A stretch of DNA of 64,000 nt from Paenibacillus profundus (GCF_021369635.1 NZ_JAJNBZ010000026.1:17677-81676); one strand, 5' to 3'. Numbered from the stretch's first letter, positions 8,635 to 18,083 are shown. Made by a program: numbers and translations. Notes: a model not told the origin generated them from the sequence alone.

Positions 8635-8668
8635 ATGCGTGTATGTACAAATGCGTTTATACACGCAT
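8635..8668. promoter_or_regulatory. Inverted repeat upstream of hppD
   Basis: ATGCGTGTAT (8635-8644) and ATACACGCAT (8659-8668) form a perfect 10-base inverted repeat with a 14-base spacer. The centre-to-centre distance of 24 bases is about two helical turns, which suits a dimeric regulator. It lies 105 bases before the hppD start. No regulator gene for the pathway is adjacent. The remaining 8465-8772 holds no gene. Confidence 0.5.
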
Positions 8669-8772
8669 GCGATTGAGCAGGTTCGCGTTCGAGCACGCTT
8701 TTGCTAGTTATTGGTATTCGTCATATACTTTCAATAGTAAGAAGCCAATGATGCCAAGTAGGAGGATGTTCC

Positions 8773-9885
8773 ATGAAAAAACAAGCGATAACCGAACAAA
8801 CGGCGCAAGAAGTTTTCCCGATTCAGGACATTGATTACATTGAATTTTATGTAGGAAATGCAAAACAAGCGATGCACTTCTTTGTCAAAGCATATGGATT
8901 TCGTCCCGTTGCCTATTCCGGGTTGGAAACAGGAAATCGGGAGCAGGTGTCGTATGTGCTGGAGCAAAACAAAATCCGTTTCGTCTTATCCGGCGCACTC
9001 TCCGACAGCCATCCGATTGCCGAATTCACCAAATTGCACGGTGACGGCGTCAAAGATGTCGCATTGCGGGTAAATAATGTTGAAAAGGCTTACAAAGATG
9101 CGGTGTCGCGCGGAGGAATCGGCATTATGGAACCGGCCGAATATTCGGACGAACACGGCATGGTGAAAAAAGCAGTTATCGGCACTTATGGCGATACGAT
9201 TCATACCTTAATAGAACGGGACAATTATAGCGGTTTGTTCCTGCCTGGTTATCAGACGGTGGAAGATGTCATTCCTTTCCAACCATCGGGACTCATTGGC
9301 ATCGATCATGTTGTGGGTAACGTCGAGGAAATGGAAGAATGGGTGACTTACTACGAAAACGTCATGGGCTTCAAACAAATGATTCATTTTGATGATGAAG
9401 ACATTAGTACGGAATACTCTGCTCTGATGTCCAAAGTGATGCACAACGGAGGAAGAATTAAATTCCCGATCAACGAGCCGGCAACGGCCAAACGAAAGTC
9501 GCAAATTCAAGAATATTTGGAGTACTTTAATGGGCCGGGCGTCCAGCACCTTGCCTTGCTCACCAATGATATCGTAACGACGGTAAAGGAATTGCGCGAG
9601 AACGGAGTAGAATTTCTCAGCACACCGGATTCCTATTATGAAATGTTGTCAGAGCGGGTAGGACGCATTGATGAAGACATCGAAAAACTGAAAGAATTGA
9701 AAATATTAGTTGATCGCGATGATGAAGGATATTTGCTCCAAATCTTCACGAAGCCGCTTGTTGATAGACCAACCTTATTTTTCGAGATTATTCAACGCAA
9801 GGGAGCCGTCGGTTTTGGCGAAGGCAATTTCAAAGCGCTGTTCGAGTCGATCGAACGGGAACAGGAGCGCCGCGGCAACTTGTAG
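8773..9885 (+). CDS. hppD: 4-hydroxyphenylpyruvate dioxygenase
   Basis: A 370-residue enzyme with two VOC domains. It converts 4-hydroxyphenylpyruvate to homogentisate using Fe(II) and O2. The three iron ligands are visible: H179 (GIDHVVGNV), H259 (GVQHLALLTNDI) and E338 (TLFFEIIQRKG). The N-terminal domain starts with IDYIEFYVGNAKQAMHFF. ATG 8773 has TAGGAGGATG upstream. It is the first gene of an eight-gene tyrosine catabolic operon. Confidence 0.96.
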   Translation: MKKQAITEQTAQEVFPIQDIDYIEFYVGNAKQAMHFFVKAYGFRPVAYSGLETGNREQVSYVLEQNKIRFVLSGALSDSHPIAEFTKLHGDGVKDVALRVNNVEKAYKDAVSRGGIGIMEPAEYSDEHGMVKKAVIGTYGDTIHTLIERDNYSGLFLPGYQTVEDVIPFQPSGLIGIDHVVGNVEEMEEWVTYYENVMGFKQMIHFDDEDISTEYSALMSKVMHNGGRIKFPINEPATAKRKSQIQEYLEYFNGPGVQHLALLTNDIVTTVKELRENGVEFLSTPDSYYEMLSERVGRIDEDIEKLKELKILVDRDDEGYLLQIFTKPLVDRPTLFFEIIQRKGAVGFGEGNFKALFESIEREQERRGNL

Positions 9886-9912
9886 CACGGCTGCGGGAAG
9901 GAGTAATTCCGA

Positions 9913-10524
9913 ATGCAAATCGCACCGCACGAACTGCACTGGAAAGATGCTTACAAATTGTTAATCGGCTCCATCCTGCCGCGTCCGATTGCCTTCGTCT
10001 CTACAATAGACGGGGAGGGCACGGCTAATCTTGCCCCGTTCAGCTTTTTTACGGCCATTTGCGCGGAGCCGATGTTGGTCTGCTTCGCGCCGATGCGCAG
10101 AGGGACGGACGGCAGCAAGAAAGACACGCTTGCGAACATCGAAGCGACCGGTGAATTTGTCGTGAACATCGTCGGGGAACGCATCGTTGAGCCGATGAAT
10201 GAGACTGCCGCCGAATACAGCCCCGACGTCGATGAATTTGAAGCGGCGGGGCTGACGAAGGTTCCTAGTGAGATCGTTCGTCCTTACCGGGTGAAGGAGA
10301 GCGACGTCCACATGGAATGCGTGCTCCACGATATCATCACCTTCGGCGAACAGCCGGGCGCGGGCAGTCTGGTCATCGGCCAAGTAGCGTTCATGCATAT
10401 TAACGACGAGCTGTACGCCGACGGGAAGATCAACGCCGAGAAGCTGCTTCCCATTGGGCGCATGGCGGGCCACGTGTACACCCGGGCCGTGTCCGACACG
10501 TTCGTGCTGGAAAGAAAAAAGTAG
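9913..10524 (+). CDS. Flavin reductase-like (FMN-binding split barrel) protein
   Basis: A 203-residue protein of the flavin_Reduct/DIM6-NTAB family. Visible blocks are LIGSILPRPIAFVSTIDGEG near residue 17, NLAPFSFFTAICAEPMLVCF, and DTLANIEATGEFVVNIVGE. Family members bind FMN and some reduce free flavin. In this operon it sits between hppD and the fumarylacetoacetase gene, where no flavin-dependent step is known for the homogentisate route. Its role is unexplained; a link to the missing maleylacetoacetate isomerisation is speculation. Start set by GGAAGGAG 10 bases upstream. Confidence 0.85.
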   Translation: MQIAPHELHWKDAYKLLIGSILPRPIAFVSTIDGEGTANLAPFSFFTAICAEPMLVCFAPMRRGTDGSKKDTLANIEATGEFVVNIVGERIVEPMNETAAEYSPDVDEFEAAGLTKVPSEIVRPYRVKESDVHMECVLHDIITFGEQPGAGSLVIGQVAFMHINDELYADGKINAEKLLPIGRMAGHVYTRAVSDTFVLERKK

Positions 10525-10550
10525 ACCTTGAGCGGGGGACGGAAGAGCCT

Positions 10551-11516
10551 ATGAAGTTTGTGACCTTTGACAACGGCTCAGGGGAACCGCGTTCCGGCTG
10601 GCTGAAGGATCATGTCATTATTGATATGCACGCCATAAGCGGAGGCCGGCTTCCTAGAGATTTGCTGGATTTTGTGCGCCAGCAGGAGCATATGGCTGAC
10701 GTTGTTCGGATTGATCAAGATCTTGGTCATGATGTAGAGGAATTGTCCGCCCATGAAGCCGTTTATGCGTTGAAAGACGTTATATTGTGCGCGCCTATTC
10801 CGAAGCCGCCGAGTGTGCGCGACTTTTACGCGTTCGAAGCGCATGTGAGAACGGCAAGACAAAGACGGGGGCTGGATGTCGTTCCAGAGTGGTACCGGTT
10901 CCCGGTTTTTTATTTCACCAATCATCAGGCCATCATCGGTCCGGGTGAGCAGGTGAGACGGCCTCTTGCATGCACCTCGTTGGATTATGAATTGGAAGTT
11001 GCCTGCGTAATTGGAAAAGAAGGCAAAAACATCTCAACTAGCGAAGCGGAATCCTATATTTTTGGCTATTGCATCATGAATGACTGGAGCGCGCGCGATA
11101 TTCAAAGGGAAGAAGTGAAGGTGGGACTCGGTCCGGCAAAAGGCAAAGATTTCGCCACGTCGCTCGGCCCGTACCTCGTCACCGTAGACGAGTTGGAACA
11201 GCACCGAGCGGGTGAGCGGTACGATCTGACAATGACGGCCCGCGTCAATGGCGTGGAGCTGTCACGCGGCAACTTCCGCGACATCCATTATACCTTCGGG
11301 GACATGATAGCAAGGGCGTCGGCGGATGCAACGCTGTACCCTGGTGATGTCATCGGGTCGGGGACAGTCGGAACGGGGTGCATTCTGGAACTTGGGACGG
11401 AAGTGCATCGCTGGCTTGAACCCGGTGATGTCGTCGAACTTGAAGTGACGGGACTTGGCGTGCTGCGCAACGTCATCGGAGAATCGTCGGTGTGCGGTTT
11501 GTCAGATCGGAGTTGA
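10551..11516 (+). CDS. Fumarylacetoacetate hydrolase family protein
   Basis: A 321-residue FAH-superfamily protein. The catalytic domain from about residue 90 has PPSVRDFYAFEAHV, the metal-binding region LDYELEVACVIGKEGKN and GYCIMNDWSARDIQ, then GPAKGKDFATSLGPYLVT and GDVIGSGTVGTGC. In this operon it most likely hydrolyses fumarylacetoacetate, or maleylacetoacetate directly, to fumarate or maleate plus acetoacetate. ATG 10551 has GGAAGAG upstream. The hmgA start follows closely. Confidence 0.9.
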   Translation: MKFVTFDNGSGEPRSGWLKDHVIIDMHAISGGRLPRDLLDFVRQQEHMADVVRIDQDLGHDVEELSAHEAVYALKDVILCAPIPKPPSVRDFYAFEAHVRTARQRRGLDVVPEWYRFPVFYFTNHQAIIGPGEQVRRPLACTSLDYELEVACVIGKEGKNISTSEAESYIFGYCIMNDWSARDIQREEVKVGLGPAKGKDFATSLGPYLVTVDELEQHRAGERYDLTMTARVNGVELSRGNFRDIHYTFGDMIARASADATLYPGDVIGSGTVGTGCILELGTEVHRWLEPGDVVELEVTGLGVLRNVIGESSVCGLSDRS

Positions 11517-11540
11517 ATGGAAGAGAGGAGGGCGTGTTCG

Positions 11541-12722
11541 ATGGCCTATTATCGTCAGATGGGAGAAATCCCAAAGAAAAGGCATACGATGTTCCGCAAG
11601 GAAGACGGCACCTTGTATCGCGAGCAAGTAATGGGTACGAAAGGATTCTCGGGCATCCAATCGATATTGTATCATCATCATCCGCCTACGGCTGTTAGCA
11701 AAGCGGAAGTACATGCGAAATTCAACATCGAATTCGAGGAACAAGGAGCACTGCGTCACCGGCATCTGCTGACTGGGGGATGCAAGGAAACGGGCGATGC
11801 CGTTGATGGAAGACGCTATATGCTGGGCAACGAAGACGTGCTCATCGCCGTTGCGAATGCGAACCAATCCATGGATTATTACTACCGCAATGGGGACGGG
11901 GACGAGCTCTTGTTCGTGCATGAAGGAACAGGGATCGTCGAAACCATGTTCGGAACGCTGCATTACCGTCCAGGGGATTATATTAACATCCCGATAGGAA
12001 CTATTTACAGGATCATTCCAGATGCAGGAGAATCCAAGCTGCTGGTAGTGGAAACGAACAGTTGGATTACAACCCCCAAGCGCTACCGCAATTCGCATGG
12101 ACAGCTGCTCGAACACAGTCCTTTCTGCGAACGGGATTTTCGCGGACCCGAGAAGCTCGAAACCCATGTGGAATGCGGAGAGTTCGAGGTAAGAACGAAA
12201 TCTAGAGGCTTTATTCATGCACATACCTTCAACCATCATCCTTTCGATGTCGTAGGTTGGGACGGTTATTTATATCCATGGATTTTTAATATCGGGGATT
12301 TCGAGCCAATTACGGGGCGCATTCATATGCCGCCGCCAATCCATCAGACATTCGAAGGCAACAACTTTGTCATTTGCTCCTTCGTTCCCCGCTTATACGA
12401 CTACCATCCGGAGGGGATTCCCGCTCCTTATTTTCACAGCAACGTAGACAGCGACGAAGTGCTGTATTATGTCAAAGGCAACTTCATGAGCCGGAAGGGA
12501 GTAACGGAGGGATCCATCACTTTGCATCCATCGGGAATTCCCCATGGCCCGCATCCTGGCAAGGTTGAAGATAGCATCGGTAAAAAGGAAACGTTGGAGC
12601 TAGCGGTGATGATCGACACCTTCCGCCCGCTTCGTGTCGTGAAACAGGCGCTGCAGTATGAGGATCCCCAATATATGTACAGCTGGTGCGCAGTATCGCC
12701 GGAAACAACGCCTACCGTGTAA
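11541..12722 (+). CDS. hmgA: Homogentisate 1,2-dioxygenase
   Basis: A 393-residue cupin-fold dioxygenase opening the homogentisate ring to maleylacetoacetate with Fe(II) and O2. Recognisable blocks are [21 protein letters not shown] at the N-terminus, a central [21 protein letters not shown], and the iron-site region [28 protein letters not shown] and [21 protein letters not shown] 11541 follows GAGGAGGGCG. It lies in the operon between the FAH-family gene and scoA. Confidence 0.95.
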   Translation: MAYYRQMGEIPKKRHTMFRKEDGTLYREQVMGTKGFSGIQSILYHHHPPTAVSKAEVHAKFNIEFEEQGALRHRHLLTGGCKETGDAVDGRRYMLGNEDVLIAVANANQSMDYYYRNGDGDELLFVHEGTGIVETMFGTLHYRPGDYINIPIGTIYRIIPDAGESKLLVVETNSWITTPKRYRNSHGQLLEHSPFCERDFRGPEKLETHVECGEFEVRTKSRGFIHAHTFNHHPFDVVGWDGYLYPWIFNIGDFEPITGRIHMPPPIHQTFEGNNFVICSFVPRLYDYHPEGIPAPYFHSNVDSDEVLYYVKGNFMSRKGVTEGSITLHPSGIPHGPHPGKVEDSIGKKETLELAVMIDTFRPLRVVKQALQYEDPQYMYSWCAVSPETTPTV

Positions 12723-12744
12723 GCTGATGAAAGGGGCGCATGCA

Positions 12745-13473
12745 ATGAACAAGGGGAAAGTGGTACATTCCGCCGCAGAGGCGATTCAAGACATCCGGGA
12801 CGGCGCTACCTTGATTGTGGGGGGATTCGGCTTATGCGGAATCCCTGAACAAGCGATATTGACCTTGCGGGACAAGGGAGTGAAGGATTTAACCATCGTC
12901 AGCAACAACTGCGGAGTGGATGACTGGGGGCTCGGTCTCCTGCTAGCCAATAACCAAATCAAGAAGATGATCTCCTCCTATGTGGGGGAGAACAAAATCT
13001 TTGAACGGCAATTTCTTAGCGGCGAGCTCGAGGTAGAGCTCGTTCCGCAAGGCACGCTGGCCGAGCGGATAAGGGCAGGCGGAGCTGGCATTCCGGCCTT
13101 CTATACGGCAACGGGAGTCGGCACATCGGTTGCGGAAGGCAAGGAGCATAAACAATTCAATGGCCGCACATACATTATGGAAGAAGCGATTGTCGGCGAT
13201 TTTGCGTTTGTAAAAGCGTGGAAGGCAGATACGCTCGGTAATCTAATCTATCGGAATACGGCCCGGAACTTTAACCCTTTGGCTGCGGCCGCAGCCAAAG
13301 TTACGATTGCCGAAGCGGAGGAGATAGTCGAGACAGGACAATTGGATCCGAATCACATCCATACGCCTGGCATTTACGTGCAACGGCTGCTGCTCGGAAC
13401 CGGCTATGAAAAGCGGATCGAACGGCGCACCGTTCTTCGAACCGCCTCACAGGGAACGGAGGGAGTGAGATGA
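12745..13473 (+). CDS. scoA: 3-oxoacid CoA-transferase subunit A
   Basis: A 242-residue alpha subunit of succinyl-CoA:3-ketoacid CoA transferase. Motifs are [45 protein letters not shown] and [17 protein letters not shown]. With ScoB it activates acetoacetate to acetoacetyl-CoA at the expense of succinyl-CoA. ATG 12745 is chosen because AAAGGGGCG lies 7 bases before; an upstream ATG at 12727 lacks a site. Its stop overlaps the scoB start. Confidence 0.94.
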   Translation: MNKGKVVHSAAEAIQDIRDGATLIVGGFGLCGIPEQAILTLRDKGVKDLTIVSNNCGVDDWGLGLLLANNQIKKMISSYVGENKIFERQFLSGELEVELVPQGTLAERIRAGGAGIPAFYTATGVGTSVAEGKEHKQFNGRTYIMEEAIVGDFAFVKAWKADTLGNLIYRNTARNFNPLAAAAAKVTIAEAEEIVETGQLDPNHIHTPGIYVQRLLLGTGYEKRIERRTVLRTASQGTEGVR

Positions 13474-14129
13474 GCGACGCTCGTCTGGTCATCGTCAAGC
13501 GTGCCGTGCTGGAAATCGCGGACGGCATGAACGTGAATCTGGGAATCGGCATGCCGACGCTCGTCGCAGGTGAAATTCCGCCGGAGTTCAGCGTCATGCT
13601 TCATTCCGAGAACGGCTTGCTCGGAATCGGTCCTTATCCGTTGGAAGGAAGCGAAGATCCGGATCTGATCAATGCGGGCAAAGAAACGGTAACCGCCGTG
13701 CAAGGCGCTTCCTACTTCGACAGTGCCGAATCGTTCGCCATGATCCGGGGAGGTCATATCGATGTCGCTATCTTAGGTGGAATGGAAGTATCGGAACAAG
13801 GCGATCTCGCGAACTGGATGATACCCGGGAAAATGATTAAAGGCATGGGCGGAGCCATGGATCTGGTGAGCGGCGCCAAGAGAATCGTAGTCATTATGGA
13901 GCATGTGAACAAGCACGGCGAACCCAAGATTAAACGTCAGTGCAGTCTGCCGTTAACGGGCAGGCGGGTCGTTAACCGATTAATCACCGATTTGGCCGTA
14001 TTTGATTTCACGGAGGAAGGCATGGTATTGATTGAAACCCAGCAAGGAGCCAGCGTAGAAGTAATTCGGCAAAAGACCGAAGCTTCATTTACGGTCAGCC
14101 CCGATCTGAGGACGGCAAATACGTTGTGA
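13470..14129 (+). CDS. scoB: 3-oxoacid CoA-transferase subunit B
   Basis: A 219-residue beta subunit. The catalytic glutamate is E47 in [13 protein letters not shown], which forms the glutamyl-CoA intermediate. Other blocks are [36 protein letters not shown] and the C-terminal [20 protein letters not shown]. It overlaps scoA by 4 bases (ATGA), so the subunits are translationally coupled. Confidence 0.95.
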   Translation: MSDARLVIVKRAVLEIADGMNVNLGIGMPTLVAGEIPPEFSVMLHSENGLLGIGPYPLEGSEDPDLINAGKETVTAVQGASYFDSAESFAMIRGGHIDVAILGGMEVSEQGDLANWMIPGKMIKGMGGAMDLVSGAKRIVVIMEHVNKHGEPKIKRQCSLPLTGRRVVNRLITDLAVFDFTEEGMVLIETQQGASVEVIRQKTEASFTVSPDLRTANTL

Positions 14130-14157
14130 CGGTACTATTGTATAGGAGGATGTTCTC

Positions 14158-15276
14158 ATGCATGTTTCGGTCAAAATTCCGACCCGGAAAGAGATTGAGC
14201 ATCTGGGCGTTTACGTTCCAGGCAAACCGATTGAAGAGGTAAAAAGGGAGTTCGGCCTTACCGACATCGCCAAGCTTGCGTCGAACGAAAATCCATACGG
14301 CTGCTCGGATCTGGCGAAACGAGCCGTCATTCGTGAAATGGATAAATCGGCCTTGTACCCGGAAGGAACAGCCCCCGAATTAGCGGCGAAATTATCCGTT
14401 CACCTCGGGATCGAGCGGGAGCGCATTATTGTTGGCAACGGCTCTGACGAGATTATCCGATTGCTGACGCGGAGCTACATTTCAGCAGGCGATGAAGCGA
14501 TTATGGGCAATGTCACCTTTTCGCGCTATGAGACCAACGTGCGCATCGAAGGAGGCGTACCGATAACTGTGCCGCTGATCGACGGCGTGCACGATCTTGC
14601 CGGAATGCTGCAGGCCGTCGGTACGAACACCAAAATGATATTCGTGTGCAATCCGAACAATCCCACGGGAACGATTGTCGGGCGCAGCGAGCTGCTTTCT
14701 TTTATCAAAGAGGTACCAAGCCACATTTTACTCGTTATCGACGAAGCCTATTGCGAATATGTGTCAGACCCCGCGTTTTTGCAAACCATTCCGCTGCTCG
14801 CGAGTCATCCGAACCTGGTCATTCTGCGCACGTTTTCTAAAATATACGGTCTAGCCGCGCTGCGCATAGGTTACGGCTTGATGCATCCGTCCGTTGTTCA
14901 AGAACTTATTAAAGTAAAAGAGCCGTTTAATTCGAACCGCTTGGCTCAGGCTGCCGCCATCGCATCACTGGACGACGCTCCATTTGCGGCGGACTGCGCG
15001 CGACGCAACGAAGAGGCTAGAAACGGTTTGCAGCACGAACTGGAACAAATGGGGCTGTCCTGTTTTCCTTCGCACGCCAATTTTTTGATGGTGAAGCTAG
15101 GAAAATCCGGGGATGATGTGTTTCAAGCTTTACTCGCGCAAGGCGTCATCGTGCGTTCAGGCAGTCTGCTCGGATATCCAGATACCATCCGTGTGTCGGT
15201 CGGAACGGACCAAGAGAACCACGCCTTTATTACAGCGCTCCAACGGGTCATCAACGATGGGGATGAACCACGGTGA
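14158..15276 (+). CDS. HisC-type aminotransferase, probably tyrosine/aromatic
   Basis: A 372-residue class I/II PLP aminotransferase of the histidinol-phosphate aminotransferase family. The PLP lysine is K228 in RTFSKIYGLAALRIGYG; other blocks are KLASNENPYG, VGNGSDEIIRLLTR and CNPNNPTGTIV. HisC homologues often act on tyrosine and phenylalanine, and one placed between scoB and the thiolase should supply 4-hydroxyphenylpyruvate to HppD. A role in histidine synthesis is unlikely as no his gene is near. ATG 14158 has TAGGAGGATG upstream. Confidence 0.88.
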   Translation: MHVSVKIPTRKEIEHLGVYVPGKPIEEVKREFGLTDIAKLASNENPYGCSDLAKRAVIREMDKSALYPEGTAPELAAKLSVHLGIERERIIVGNGSDEIIRLLTRSYISAGDEAIMGNVTFSRYETNVRIEGGVPITVPLIDGVHDLAGMLQAVGTNTKMIFVCNPNNPTGTIVGRSELLSFIKEVPSHILLVIDEAYCEYVSDPAFLQTIPLLASHPNLVILRTFSKIYGLAALRIGYGLMHPSVVQELIKVKEPFNSNRLAQAAAIASLDDAPFAADCARRNEEARNGLQHELEQMGLSCFPSHANFLMVKLGKSGDDVFQALLAQGVIVRSGSLLGYPDTIRVSVGTDQENHAFITALQRVINDGDEPR

Positions 15277-15358
15277 ACCGGGGATAAACGGGGATAGCAA
15301 GGATTAGCCCAAGCCCAGGAAAAGTGATTTACGCTAAAAAAGCGGGGGAGGTGATGGT

Positions 15359-16540
15359 CTGACTGACGTCGTTATTGCGAGCGCCGTGCGAACGCCGATT
15401 GGCTCGTTTATGGGAGGATTGAGTCAAGTGCCGGCCGTTGATCTGGGCGCATTGGTCATCAAAGAAACGCTGGAGCGAGCGGGAATCCCCCTTGATGCAG
15501 TACAAGAGGTCGTAATGGGGAATGTGCTGCAGTCCGGTCTCGGTCAAGGACCCGCCCGTCAGGCTGCAGTCCGATCAGGCCTATCCTATGAGGTGCCGGC
15601 GGTTACGGTTAATAAAATATGCGGTTCAGGCCTGAAAGCGGTCATCATGGCCGCGCAAGCCGTCAAGGCGGGGGACGCCGAACTGATCGTAGCAGGCGGG
15701 ATGGAAAATATGTCGCTGGCTCCTTACTTATTGCAGCAAGGCAGATCCGGCTACCGCCTAGGAGATGGGACGATTGCGGATAGCATCATGAAAGACGGGC
15801 TTACATGCGCCATTTACGACATTCATATGGGGATGACAGCGGAAAACATAGCAGAGAAATATCAAATCACAAGAGAACAGCAAGATGCGTTTGCGTTAAC
15901 AAGTCAGCAGCGTGCCCAACAGGCATGGAAACAGCAGCGATTTGCCGATGAGATTGTAAATGTGGCGTTGCGGGACAAGAAGGGCCATGTAACCATGATG
16001 GAATCGGATGAACACCCTCGACCGGATGTAACGGCGGATGCGTTGGCACGATTGAAGCCTGCGTTCAAGCGAGACGGCACCGTAACGGCCGGGAACGCTT
16101 CCGGCATCAATGACGGGGCGGCAGCGGTTGTGGTCTGCTCATCGCGCAAGGCGAAGGAGCTCGGGCTCACCATACTTGCACGCATCCGCTCTTACGCATC
16201 CACAGGCATTGATCCGTCGATTATGGGCATGGGGCCGGTCTCTGCTGCGCAGGCGGCTTTACAGAAGGCGGGAATGTCCATACAAGATATTGATCTGGCG
16301 GAATTAAACGAAGCCTTCGCCGCACAGTCGATTGCGGTAATGCGCGAACTAGGACTCGATCAGGCTATCGTAAACGTAAACGGTGGCGCCGTTGCGTTAG
16401 GACACCCGATTGGAGCAAGTGGAGCGCGCATTCTGGTTACGCTGCTGCATGAAATGAAGAGAAGGCAGGCGGCAGCGGGTCTCGCTGCCCTATGCGTAGG
16501 CGGTGGTCACGGAGTCGCTGTCATCGTTGAACAAATATAA
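15359..16540 (+). CDS. Acetyl-CoA acetyltransferase (thiolase), apparent CTG start
   Basis: A 393-residue thiolase cleaving acetoacetyl-CoA into two acetyl-CoA, closing the tyrosine pathway. From CTG 15359 the protein begins LTDVVIASAVRTPIGSF, matching the family N-terminus; catalytic residues then fall at C88 (NKICGSGLKAV), H349 (GHPIGASGAR) and C379 (CVGGGHG), as usual. The frame has no ATG, GTG or TTG at the right place: the first is GTG 15386, which would remove the conserved first strand. GGGGGAGGTG at 15344-15353 is well placed for CTG 15359. An ATG at 15354 in another frame stops after two codons. Confidence 0.92.
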   Translation: MTDVVIASAVRTPIGSFMGGLSQVPAVDLGALVIKETLERAGIPLDAVQEVVMGNVLQSGLGQGPARQAAVRSGLSYEVPAVTVNKICGSGLKAVIMAAQAVKAGDAELIVAGGMENMSLAPYLLQQGRSGYRLGDGTIADSIMKDGLTCAIYDIHMGMTAENIAEKYQITREQQDAFALTSQQRAQQAWKQQRFADEIVNVALRDKKGHVTMMESDEHPRPDVTADALARLKPAFKRDGTVTAGNASGINDGAAAVVVCSSRKAKELGLTILARIRSYASTGIDPSIMGMGPVSAAQAALQKAGMSIQDIDLAELNEAFAAQSIAVMRELGLDQAIVNVNGGAVALGHPIGASGARILVTLLHEMKRRQAAAGLAALCVGGGHGVAVIVEQI

Positions 16541-16664
16541 TGCAACAGATGTCAACTTTATGGCGCTGCAGAACGCGCTTGACGGACAATCTGCTCCTGA
16601 ATGGATTGCCCACATCTATCTGGGCCTTCGACAGGAAGGTCTATTTATTTTCACTCAGATATGG

Positions 16665-16705
16665 AAGGCATTGCGGTCTGGAAGCCGCAGTGTCTTCTTT
16701 GTTTG
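16665..16705 (+). terminator. Terminator of the tyrosine operon, dispersed repeat copy 2
   Basis: AAGGCATTGCGG pairs with CCGCAGTGTCTT (12 pairs including G-U) across TCTGGAAG, followed by a T-rich tail. The 5' arm and loop are almost identical to those at 6174-6194. Confidence 0.7.
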
Positions 16706-16753
16706 TCATACTGGCGTAACAAAGCCGGCTTATGATAAACGCGAGGTGAGAAG

Positions 16754-17689
16754 ATGAATCACAACATCAGCGTTAAACGCACGAAACGCACGCTTATTGG
16801 ATTGTTGGCAAGCTTGCTGCTTACTGCAGGCACACTATTCTATAGCTATGACATGGAGCCTAAAACCTTAACGGTGACCAGACATCATATAACAAGCCCT
16901 ACTATTCCTCATGGCTTTGACGGAAAGACAATCCTTCAATTTTCAGATGTTCACTTAGGAAAAAACTATACGCATAACCAGCTCCGTACATTAGTGAATC
17001 GAATCAATCAGGAGCAGCCGGATATCGTGGTGTTTACAGGTGACTTGATAGACAACTTCAATCAATACGGCTCTCAAAGAAAAGGCGCCCAGCCAATATT
17101 AGCTCAGATTCAAGCCCCATTGGGCAAGTATGCGGTGTTCGGCAATCATGACCGTGGAGGCGGGGGAAGCAGGCTGTACAAGCAGTATATGGAGGGGGCC
17201 GGATTTACGGTTCTCGTGAACGAAGCAAGAAAAATTACGGCTGATGACGGGGAGAGCATTACAATCAGCGGTCTGGATGACTTTTTATTGGGCAATCCTG
17301 ATATTCCCCAAGCCCTTCAACCGCTGCAAATGGAGGATTTTAACCTCCTTCTGGTGCATGAACCGGATATTGCGGACCTTATTATGAGCTATCCAGTTGA
17401 TCTCCAGCTCTCCGGCCATAGCCACGGCGGACAAGTCCAAATTCCGTGGTTCGGCACGATCTATACGCCGCCGTTGGCCAAAAAATATGTGGAAGGGTGG
17501 TATGCTGTAGACGATGCGAACACGCAAAATAAACCGCTACGGCTCTATGTCAACCGCGGTATCGGCACAACGGAATTGCCCTTCCGCTTTCTGAGCGCGC
17601 CGGAACTGACGGTAATCCAACTCCAGCACAGGAAGTCTTTAATTGACTCCTCCAATCCCAATTCGTTGCCGGCCATTCCGTCCTATTAA
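16754..17689 (+). CDS. Membrane-anchored metallophosphoesterase (YkuE-like)
   Basis: A 311-residue calcineurin-type phosphoesterase. An N-terminal anchor (TLIGLLASLLLTAGTLFYSY, about residues 14-33) is followed by the metal motifs in order: FSDVHLG, FTGDLIDN, FGNHDRGG and LSGHSHGGQVQIP. It should sit on the outer face of the membrane; YkuE-type proteins act on envelope substrates. The start has GAGGTGAG upstream. The last residues (NSLPAIPSY) are encoded by DNA that in another frame belongs to a UvrA remnant, so the native C-terminus may have been replaced. Confidence 0.88.
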   Translation: MNHNISVKRTKRTLIGLLASLLLTAGTLFYSYDMEPKTLTVTRHHITSPTIPHGFDGKTILQFSDVHLGKNYTHNQLRTLVNRINQEQPDIVVFTGDLIDNFNQYGSQRKGAQPILAQIQAPLGKYAVFGNHDRGGGGSRLYKQYMEGAGFTVLVNEARKITADDGESITISGLDDFLLGNPDIPQALQPLQMEDFNLLLVHEPDIADLIMSYPVDLQLSGHSHGGQVQIPWFGTIYTPPLAKKYVEGWYAVDDANTQNKPLRLYVNRGIGTTELPFRFLSAPELTVIQLQHRKSLIDSSNPNSLPAIPSY

Positions 17690-17814
17690 TCGAGCATGAT
17701 CCCTATGTATTGTCCTATTGCGATTATTTGATTGAATTAGGACCGGCCGGAGGTAATCAAGGCGGTGAGATTGTCGCTAGCGGTACGCCAGAGGAACTAA
17801 GAAAGGATGCTTGA
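17660..17814 (+). pseudogene. C-terminal remnant of a UvrA-like ABC ATPase
   Basis: Reading across the end of the phosphoesterase gene, one frame gives AGHSVLLIEHDPYVLSYCDY, then LIELGPAGGNQGGEIVASGT and PEELRKDA before TGA. This is the D-loop/H-loop region (IEHD) and the invariant LGPxGGxxGGxIVAxGTPEE end of UvrA proteins, probably a stand-alone UvrA paralogue. Everything upstream is gone; the junction lies inside the 3' end of the phosphoesterase gene. Confidence 0.8.
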
Positions 17815-18083
17815 TCGGCGATTGGCTCGTTTTTAGCTGAAGATAAGAACTCATAAAATAAGAATAGGCTGTCAAACTACTCTGCAAATTTTCCATATGT
17901 CCATTCTCCCATACCGTCAGGAAGGATGACGACGGGGATGATATCCCTGCCAATTCGTATATACCAGGCCATACAGCGGTCCCTCATAATGACTGATAAC
18001 GAGAGTCGCCCTTGGGCGCGTCGCCTCCTGAAGGATGGGGAGAATGAAGCAAAGGGGTGGATGAAGCGAATCACCGTCAGTCT

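Noticed and set aside
14158..15276. Histidinol-phosphate aminotransferase in histidine synthesis
   Set aside because: The family is right but the gene lies within the tyrosine catabolic operon with no his genes near; an aromatic aminotransferase role fits better.
17877..18074. Minus-strand open frame ending IIPVVILPDGMGEWTYGKFAE
   Set aside because: No ribosome binding site or known motif, and it overlaps a repeat read on the other strand; the evidence is too thin.
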